Assembly (NCBI GenBank): GCA_030632095.1
Contig: DAOVJU010000275.1
Coordinates: 1-5,466, forward strand
Source of the DNA: Chlorobiota bacterium
GTDB taxonomy: Bacteria; Bacteroidota; Bacteroidia; Bacteroidales; B39-G9
Reading direction: 5' to 3'
Length of the DNA: 5,466 bases
Below the pieces are notes generated by a model that was given only the letters and a program-made list of their open reading frames with translations, searched no databases and was not told the origin of the DNA. Shown here in pieces: positions 1 through 4,172 of the stretch (within the stretch, counting starts at the first letter, position 1; the number at the start of each line of letters is the position of its first letter). Position numbers and translations under genes: made by a program.

Positions 1-60
1 AAATAAAATAAAAGAAATTAAAATTATTGTCTTTCTGATTCTTTGTCTTCTTTTTAACAT
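1..60 (-). CDS. Possible N-terminus of a secreted or membrane protein, cut by the left edge
   Basis: On the minus strand an ATG at 60-58 opens a frame that stays open for 20 codons to the window edge. The first ten residues (MLKRRQRIRK) are strongly basic and the next ten (TIILISFILF) are hydrophobic, which is the pattern of a signal peptide or signal anchor. An A-rich stretch precedes the ATG. The frame starts about 70 bp downstream of the attC-like element at 127-252, so it would be the next gene in that direction. Only 20 codons are visible, so function is unknown and chance cannot be excluded. Confidence 0.42.
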   Translation of the reverse strand, partial: MLKRRQRIRKTIILISFILF

Positions 61-84
61 CGTTATTTCTTTTTTAGATTTGTT

Positions 85-119
85 GCGTTAGGTTCTTGAA
101 TTCAACTTGGTCTAATCGC
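85..119. repeat. Weak imperfect inverted repeat
   Basis: GCGTTAG at 85-91 faces CTAATCGC at 112-119, around the self-complementary TTGAATTCAA at 96-105. The minus strand also contains ACCTAAC, which fits the integron R'' consensus RYYYAAC. It could be a decayed recombination site or a regulatory hairpin ahead of the partial gene at 1-60. The stem is interrupted, so this is a weak call. Confidence 0.25.
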
Positions 120-126
120 CTTGTTT

Positions 127-252
127 ATAACGAGCAGCTATAAATTTTGGCGGGCATTTTACCCGCTTCATTATCAAGCAAAACGGAAGTAAAAATAATG
201 AATTTCTGTTGCAAAAACCACTTTCCGCCCGCTTGAATTTATTGCGTGTTAT
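127..252 (-). repeat. attC-like imperfect inverted repeat downstream of the FRG gene
   Basis: The outer arms pair as ATAAC (127-131) with GTTAT (248-252), GCA (134-136) with TGC (243-245), ATAAATT (140-146) with AATTTAT (236-242), and GCGGGC (150-155) with GCCCGC (227-232). Unpaired bases fall on one side between blocks, notably 137-139. An inner pairing, CGGAAGT (184-190) with ACTTTCCG (220-227), caps the structure. GCGGG (150-154) can alternatively pair locally with CCCGC (162-166). Blocks separated by extrahelical bases, ending in GTTAT-type boxes with an overall length near 126 bp, are the layout of a long integron attC site. The FRG stop codon lies inside the arm, as is usual in gene cassettes. 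No integrase is in the window, so recombination is inferred from shape only. Confidence 0.55.
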
Positions 253-1243
253 GTGCCGATATTTGTATTATTCTATTTTTATAATATTCATTTAAATCCT
301 TAGTCAATCCAATATAATCAGGATAAATTGAGGAATAAGAAATTCCCATCTCAAGTACTTGTTTCTTAATAGTTTCTTTAAATTCCTTTGGAATAATAAT
401 TCGTTGAAATCTTGCTGATTTGCCATATTTCAAAACCTTCTCTTCAAGTGTTTGTTTAATTATTCTTTTAATCTCTCTCTTTCTCTCTTCTTTTTCTGCT
501 GGAATCTGATGATGAATTAAAATATCAACTAATTGTTGACATATTTCATCTATAGCAATAATGTTATTTTCTAATAGTGAATCAAAAAAATTAAAATCAC
601 GACCATGTAATGTAAACTGGCTGCTTTGATTGAACATTCGATTATCAATTATTTTAGGTGATAGAGCAAAAGGAAATCTTATGTAATCAAATGCTTCAAA
701 AGGAACATATTTATTAATATCTACTAATGTATCTATTAATGAGAAGTCTGATTTTGATAATTTTCTTCTAGCTATATATGGGCTTAAAATAGGAGCACTA
801 TTTATTAATTGAAAAGTTTCATTTAACCATAATGGGTCAAGTATATAAATGGATGCGTCATAATTGTAATTTAAATCCTCTACTGAAAAAAATGTGGCAA
901 TTAAAGGAGATGTAGTCCAGTCAAGCAATCTAGTTTTTAGTCCATAATGCTGAGCTAAGAAATACCAATCCAATCTTTCAGTTGGTAAATTACTTTTTAA
1001 ATAAAATGAACCGAATTGAATAAAACGATTTAACGTTTCAATCTCAATTTCCATAATTTGGACAGGTAAAAAATAATTTTCTTTTTCATTAATATTTCTA
1101 AATGAGCCTGGTCTGATTTTCCACATAGAGTTAGATTGACCTCGAAACCATAAATTATTAAGGTTACTTAAATTCCATTTTACTCTCAGTTCATTAAGAC
1201 AGTCAAGTAGTTGATTAATATTTGTAATAGATATTGTTGTCAT
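239..1243 (-). CDS. FRG domain-containing protein
   Basis: This is a 334-residue protein when started at the ATG at 1243. The FRG signature is clear: the FRGQ motif at residues 33-36, then AQHYG and RLLDWT within residues 97-110 followed by a hydrophobic helix (SPLIATFF), then NRMFNQSSQFTLHG at about 201-214. A C-terminal segment (about 282-315) ends in the usual aliphatic/YPDYIGL pattern. The FRG domain is named for its F/Y-R-G motif and is common in phage, mobile and defence-related loci. Its biochemical activity is not established, so I assign none. No signal peptide or membrane segment is seen, so it is probably cytosolic. An in-frame GTG at 1267 would add 8 residues, but it lies inside the inverted-repeat boundary and at about the predicted transcription start, so I prefer the ATG. 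The gene is alone between two attC-like elements, and its last codons are part of the downstream one. This suggests acquisition as a mobile cassette. Confidence 0.92.
   Translation of the reverse strand: MTTISITNINQLLDCLNELRVKWNLSNLNNLWFRGQSNSMWKIRPGSFRNINEKENYFLPVQIMEIEIETLNRFIQFGSFYLKSNLPTERLDWYFLAQHYGLKTRLLDWTTSPLIATFFSVEDLNYNYDASIYILDPLWLNETFQLINSAPILSPYIARRKLSKSDFSLIDTLVDINKYVPFEAFDYIRFPFALSPKIIDNRMFNQSSQFTLHGRDFNFFDSLLENNIIAIDEICQQLVDILIHHQIPAEKEERKREIKRIIKQTLEEKVLKYGKSARFQRIIIPKEFKETIKKQVLEMGISYSSIYPDYIGLTKDLNEYYKNRIIQISAHNTQ
246..257. repeat. 12-bp boundary repeat, left copy
   Basis: GTGTTATGTGCC here is the exact reverse complement of GGCACATAACAC at 1256-1267. The pair encloses the FRG coding region. 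In an integron cassette the 5' end (TTRRRY plus following bases) is complementary to the R'' part of the cassette's own attC, which predicts such a pair. GTTATGT fits GTTRRRY except at one position. Confidence 0.6.
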
Positions 1244-1255
1244 TGTTTTTTTATT

Positions 1256-1267
1256 GGCACATAACAC
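1256..1267. repeat. 12-bp boundary repeat, right copy
   Basis: GGCACATAACAC is the inverted partner of 246-257. On the minus strand it reads GTGTTATGTGCC, ending 12 bases before the ATG of the FRG gene. If cassette logic holds, the recombination point would be between G and TT in GTTATGTG. Confidence 0.6.
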
Positions 1268-1304
1268 CCAAATATAACTACCAGTAGTTATATTTGTCGT
1301 ATGT
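1259..1304 (-). repeat. Short attC-like hairpin upstream of the FRG gene
   Basis: A perfect 12-bp stem (1270-1281 with 1284-1295, two-base gap CA) is extended outward by C1269-G1296, AC (1264-1265) with GT (1299-1300), and ACAT (1259-1262) with ATGT (1301-1304). A single unpaired A remains at 1263, with an internal loop between the inner and outer stems. Bulged bases plus GTTATGT-type ends make it look like a short attC site. The 12-bp core alone could also be an operator for a dimeric regulator or a simple hairpin. Confidence 0.45.
1269..1276 (-). promoter_or_regulatory. Bacteroidota-type -7 box of the FRG gene
   Basis: The minus strand reads TATATTTG, a perfect match to the Bacteroidota housekeeping -7 consensus TAnnTTTG. 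Transcription would begin near 1264-1262, giving a leader of about 20 nt before the ATG at 1243 and ruling out the GTG at 1267. No clear -33 TTG is present at the expected spacing. The box lies in one arm of the hairpin at 1270-1295, so that hairpin or a protein binding it could modulate the promoter. Confidence 0.4.
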
Positions 1305-1311
1305 AGTTAGT

Positions 1312-1518
1312 TTAGTTGTTTTCATTCTCAAAATTAGTAGTTATTTCTAAATAATATTTGATTTTATTTGTAAACAATAATATATGGCTCAAAAACCTGC
1401 AAAACATAATACTTTCCCTTATTGTTTTAATTAAATAGTTGCAATTTTTTACTGCATGATAAAATGCTAATATTTGTTCATATTTCCCGGTATTTTCTTT
1501 AATTTCAACAGGTCTCAT
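1312..1518 (-). CDS. Small hypothetical protein (68 residues)
   Basis: An ATG at 1518 opens 68 codons ending just before the short attC-like hairpin that precedes the FRG gene. The first half (MRPVEIKENTGKYEQILAFY...) has the mixed charged and hydrophobic composition of real protein. The second half is richer in F, I, Y and N, as expected from translating AT-rich non-coding DNA. No domain is recognised. A purine-rich AAGGAA lies about 20 bases upstream, which is too far to act as an ordinary ribosome binding site. It could be a small cassette gene, a decayed gene fragment, or chance. Confidence 0.3.
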   Translation of the reverse strand: MRPVEIKENTGKYEQILAFYHAVKNCNYLIKTIRESIMFCRFLSHILLFTNKIKYYLEITTNFENENN

Positions 1519-1560
1519 GATTTAGCATGTTAAATTCATTTCCTTACAACTTACAAAACT

Positions 1561-1587
1561 AAGCCGGAACTCTGGTTGTTCCGGCTT
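1561..1587 (-). terminator. Intrinsic terminator, possibly bidirectional
   Basis: AAGCCGGAAC (1561-1570) and GTTCCGGCTT (1578-1587) form a perfect 10-bp GC-containing stem around a 7-base loop. On the minus strand the stem is followed by AGTTTTG, and on the plus strand by TGTTT, so both T tracts are modest. It lies about 275 bp past the stop of the 215-residue gene and ahead of the small ORF at 1312-1518. It therefore separates the sigma/CHAT module from the FRG region. Confidence 0.6.
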
Positions 1588-1861
1588 TGTTTACTACCAA
1601 TTGTCGTCTGGTTTATTCTCCTAAATTTTTAATTGGTAATGTGTTTGCTCACTGTTTAGTTAACTTATATTTAAGATTCCCCTAATTTACTTGTATAAAA
1701 TTTAGTTAAACATTTGTATTTCAATTGTTTAGAATTAGTAAAATTTAACATTAGTAATTCAAATACCATGGAACCCTCATCTTTATTCATTTTCTTTTTT
1801 GTACAATAGTGCATGAGGGTTTCATATATTTATTCTTTTATCACTCAAACCAACTTTATTA
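1588..1861. other. Gene-poor AT-rich intergenic stretch
   Basis: No convincing gene is seen. It contains an inverted repeat of 9 bp (AACCCTCAT at 1772-1780 with ATGAGGGTT at 1813-1821, 32-base loop) and one of 8 bp (TACCAATT at 1595-1602 with AATTGGTA at 1631-1638). Neither is followed by a good T tract. A 39-codon minus-strand ORF (1671-1790) lacks supporting features. The stretch is the 3' flank of the 215-residue gene. Confidence 0.6.
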
Positions 1862-2509
1862 TCATTGTTCTTTTTCCCTTTTAACCAATACCTTTCCATA
1901 TGTATTGAAATTTAGCTTCACGCCACCTCCGTGTTTTCCAAATGCTTGTTCAAATATCCCATCTGTATTAAGTTCAACTCCTTGCTGTTTTACATAATAA
2001 ATTTTTACAAATTCTTGTTGTACCGGTAATGTATATTTATCAAATGGGTCTTCACGCATTATATGACAATTTGTATAACTTTCAAGTGTTGTTACATAAC
2101 TTCCGGGTAGTAAAACTTCCTTTTTCAGGTCAATTCTGTAATCATTTTCATATATTGAAGGCCGTATGTATATATCCTGCTCTTTGAGTTTTTGTTTATC
2201 TGATTCAATGTTTAGTGAAGCCTGACCCCATGCCGGGTCATTATTTTCGTCCCATATCATTAATGTAATATCATTCAGTTCAATGGTTTGTAGCATCTGT
2301 AAAAGCAATCTGTAACCCTGTCCTATTAATGTATTTGAATAGTTTTTTAGTTTTTCATCATTTTCAATTGCAATTTCAGAGTTAAAAACAACAAAATTCT
2401 TAGAAATACTTTTGCCATCTTTTTTTGCTTTAATAAGCTGATAACCAATTCCCGATTCTGGTAAAGTAAGTAGTTTTTCAATTGTTTTTTTGCCCAGTTT
2501 ATAGATCAT
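1862..2509 (-). CDS. Putative output protein of the sigma/CHAT module, TNT-like C-terminus
   Basis: This 215-residue protein has no signal peptide or membrane segment and is probably cytosolic. Residues 1-110 are not recognised. From about residue 132 the order of motifs recalls the TNT (tuberculosis necrotizing toxin) NAD(P) glycohydrolase family: LPGSYVTTLES (134-144), then DPF plus LP (154-162), then a YYV strand (171-173), then AFGKHGGG (189-196). These would correspond to the family's PG-turn, PF...LP, YEV and FGQPGGG-Q blocks. The residue two after GGG is Lys198, where the family usually has Gln. Activity may therefore be altered or absent, or the resemblance may be superficial. The ATG at 2509 follows an A-rich leader. 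The gene has its own promoter element (2593-2627), nearly identical to that of the sigma gene, and is isolated from the operon by a terminator. It is therefore likely the regulated output. The family call is an inference from motif order only. Confidence 0.85.
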   Translation of the reverse strand: MIYKLGKKTIEKLLTLPESGIGYQLIKAKKDGKSISKNFVVFNSEIAIENDEKLKNYSNTLIGQGYRLLLQMLQTIELNDITLMIWDENNDPAWGQASLNIESDKQKLKEQDIYIRPSIYENDYRIDLKKEVLLPGSYVTTLESYTNCHIMREDPFDKYTLPVQQEFVKIYYVKQQGVELNTDGIFEQAFGKHGGGVKLNFNTYGKVLVKREKEQ

Positions 2510-2592
2510 TTTACTTCTTGTTTTTTTATGTATTATTTTTCACTAGTTAATAAAGTTTGATATTGTAACTGTATTTTAATTAATGTTCCTAT

Positions 2593-2627
2593 TATATAGT
2601 TCCATTGAAAGATAAAACCTTACCCTA
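2593..2627 (-). promoter_or_regulatory. Putative ECF sigma promoter of the 215-residue gene
   Basis: Read on the minus strand the element contains TAGGGTAA, GTTTT, CTTT, AATG and AACTATATA. It matches 30 of 35 positions, without gaps, to the element at 4076-4110 ahead of the sigma gene. A GGGTAA block and a GGAACTA block about 16 bases apart fit the -35 and -10 spacing of ECF promoters. The leader to the ATG at 2509 would be roughly 80 nt. Confidence 0.65.
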
Positions 2628-2659
2628 TTTTTCGGATTATTTTATTTTTTAATACAAAA

Positions 2660-2689
2660 AAACCCATGAAACAATTGTTTCATGGGTTT
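2660..2689 (-). terminator. Strong intrinsic terminator of the CHAT-sigma-anti-sigma operon
   Basis: A perfect 30-bp palindrome folds into a 13-bp stem with an AATT loop. On the minus strand the stem ends CATGGG and runs into seven T residues. It begins 23 bases after the stop codon of the TPR protein, the usual place for a terminator. It lies upstream of the next promoter, so the 215-residue gene needs its own transcription start. Confidence 0.85.
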
Positions 2690-2712
2690 CGGAAAAAACA
2701 AATAATAAATAA

Positions 2713-3459
2713 CTACTTAATCTTTTTTAGAATTTTTTGTGCTTTTTCATTATAAAAATTATCGTATGAAATAAACTGTTCAAATATTACCATCGCGTTA
2801 TTATAATCTTCACTTTTCAGATAACACAATCCCAAATACCAATTGGCTGTTTCTTTCATAAGATAATCATCTTTCTCTGTAATATTTTCAAAAACTTTAA
2901 TAGCTTTCTTGGTTTCGTCTAATTCAATATAACATATCCCCAGGAGCATTTCAGCAATTAAATACTCTGAGTTTTTAGCACGGACATATTGAAATAAATC
3001 ACCGGCTGTTTTGTACTCTTGCGAATTATATGCTTTTAAAGCATTTTGGAATTTTTGATGTAATTCCGTGTCATTTACCGACCTGGATGCATTTGAATAT
3101 TCATAGGCTTGATAATTTTTTTCAAATATCCTGCTTCCTTTACTAATACTGAATGTATTGTACAAATAAAACGATAAACCAAAGACTATTATAATTGATG
3201 CAGCAATTTTTAACAGTGGGGTTAAAATAACTCTCTTAACTACTTCTTTTTCTTTGCCAGCTTGTTTTTTAATAATCTTTTCTAATTCTTTTCTGAATTT
3301 AATTTCATTAATATTATTTAAAAATTCATCAACATCATTAACTAAATCAAATTCGTTTTTTAGTTTTTTATTTTCAGAAAGCATATTCTTAAATTCATTT
3401 ATTTCTTTCTCGTTAAGCTCCCTGTTTATGTATTTTTCTATTAGTTCGAAATATTCCAT
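2713..3459 (-). CDS. Membrane anti-sigma-like protein with extracytoplasmic TPR domain
   Basis: This 248-residue protein has three parts. Residues 1-50 (YINRELNEKEINEFKNML...) resemble the helical N-terminus of Bacteroidota anti-sigma proteins, where a 'Y-x-x-G/R-E-L' helix is followed by a helix of acidic and basic residues. Residues 51-80 are a charged linker rich in Lys. Residues 80-101 (LTPLLKIAASIIIVFGLSFYLY) form one membrane helix, and the positive charges before it predict the N-terminus inside. Residues 134-240 contain about three TPR units (LKAYNSQEYKTAGDLF, LGICYIELDETKKAIKVF, LGLCYLKSEDYNNAMVIF) outside the cytoplasmic membrane. It lies 35 bp after the sigma gene and is the last gene before the terminator. 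The likely role is to bind the neighbouring sigma factor and respond to an envelope signal or to proteolysis. No cysteine/histidine zinc motif is present, so it is not a ZAS-type anti-sigma factor. Confidence 0.88.
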   Translation of the reverse strand: MEYFELIEKYINRELNEKEINEFKNMLSENKKLKNEFDLVNDVDEFLNNINEIKFRKELEKIIKKQAGKEKEVVKRVILTPLLKIAASIIIVFGLSFYLYNTFSISKGSRIFEKNYQAYEYSNASRSVNDTELHQKFQNALKAYNSQEYKTAGDLFQYVRAKNSEYLIAEMLLGICYIELDETKKAIKVFENITEKDDYLMKETANWYLGLCYLKSEDYNNAMVIFEQFISYDNFYNEKAQKILKKIK

Positions 3460-3494
3460 AACATTAGTTTTTTAATAACTGGTATTATATTTTA

Positions 3495-4067
3495 CTATTT
3501 TAATTCATTATACACCGCATCATTCAATATATTTTCGAGCAACTCTTTTTTACATAATGACTTCTTCTTATAAAAATACGATAATGAATAATTATATTCT
3601 TTTATTATTTGCGACACAGGAATACCTTCATTAAGCATTTCTATAATATTTCTGCAATCTTCGTTAAGTTTAAAAAAATGAATCATGTATAATTTATACC
3701 TGTCATTTTTTTCAATCTCTTTTAATACATTTTTTTCAATTATCAATGAATTTGCAATGAAATTTTTGTAATAATCTAAGTTATTTGCGTGTATTATTTT
3801 ATCTCTTATGTTTCTAAACCACAGTTTTTTATATATTCCACTGAAATAAACCGACAAGCTTTTTTCAAATTTTGTTGTTTCATTATTTAAAACATTATAA
3901 AGAATTATCAGGGCATCCTGCATTATATCTTCAGCATCTTCTTTTGTGCCTCCATGTTCTTTTACAAAAAGAGAAAGTTTATTAAAATGTAAGGCAACAA
4001 ATTTTTCAATTATTGAATTATTTTGCTCCTTAATACCTTTTAAAAATTCTTTATCTTCAATTAACAT
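3495..4067 (-). CDS. ECF-type RNA polymerase sigma factor
   Basis: This is a 190-residue protein, the usual ECF length. Region 2 spans about residues 20-92 and carries the diagnostic EDAEDIMQDALIILYNVL at 43-60, the helix that contacts core RNA polymerase, followed by the promoter-melting region. Region 4 spans about 125-180, with a helix-turn-helix near 148-176 (NEGIPVSQIIKEYNYSLSYFYKKK) that would read the -35 element. There is no region 3 and no C-terminal extension. The ATG at 4067 gives the expected short leader before region 2. The CHAT gene lies 105 bp upstream and the probable anti-sigma gene 35 bp downstream, a standard sigma/anti-sigma arrangement. A promoter element ends only 8 bases before the start codon, so a transcript from it would have a very short leader. 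Since the same element precedes the 215-residue gene, autoregulation is likely. Confidence 0.93.
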   Translation of the reverse strand: MLIEDKEFLKGIKEQNNSIIEKFVALHFNKLSLFVKEHGGTKEDAEDIMQDALIILYNVLNNETTKFEKSLSVYFSGIYKKLWFRNIRDKIIHANNLDYYKNFIANSLIIEKNVLKEIEKNDRYKLYMIHFFKLNEDCRNIIEMLNEGIPVSQIIKEYNYSLSYFYKKKSLCKKELLENILNDAVYNELK

Positions 4068-4075
4068 GCTCTATA

Positions 4076-4110
4076 TATATAGTTACATTTAAAGCGAAAA
4101 CTTTACCCTA
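4076..4110 (-). promoter_or_regulatory. Putative autoregulatory ECF sigma promoter of the sigma gene
   Basis: On the minus strand it reads TAGGGTAA, GTTTT, CTTT, AATG, AACTATATA with the same spacing as 2593-2627. The five differences are all in the linking positions. It lies in the 105-bp gap between the CHAT stop and the sigma start, so the sigma and anti-sigma genes can be transcribed independently of the CHAT gene. Transcription would start within a few bases of the ATG at 4067. Confidence 0.65.
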
Positions 4111-4172
4111 AAAAATGACTTTTTTTTCATTTATTAATTAAAATGATGAAAATCAGGCATTTATCGCTCTAA

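Noticed and set aside
1265..1267. GTG as the start codon of the FRG gene
   Set aside because: It lies inside the 12-bp boundary repeat and at or before the predicted transcription start. The ATG at 1243 starts directly before the conserved N-terminus.
1671..1790. 39-codon minus-strand ORF beginning MNKDEGSMVFELL
   Set aside because: It is preceded by an A-rich tract but has no recognisable domain, and its composition is what AT-rich DNA gives by chance. It also overlaps an inverted-repeat arm.
1772..1821. 9-bp inverted repeat AACCCTCAT / ATGAGGGTT as a terminator for the 215-residue gene
   Set aside because: The loop is 32 bases and there is no T tract after the stem on the minus strand. 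The hairpin at 1561-1587 is a better terminator.
1809..1997. 62-codon plus-strand ORF
   Set aside because: It overlaps the 3' end of the well-supported 215-residue gene on the opposite strand. Its translation is F/Y/S/C/P-rich without domain character and looks like an antisense shadow.
3254..3475. 73-codon plus-strand ORF
   Set aside because: It is antisense to the anti-sigma/TPR gene, and its S/F/L-rich repetitive translation mirrors the E/K/N-rich helix on the real strand.
4113..4132. AAATGA / TCATTT stem with T run between the CHAT and sigma genes
   Set aside because: The stem has only 6 mostly A-T pairs. It is too weak to call a terminator, although it sits just upstream of the sigma promoter element.
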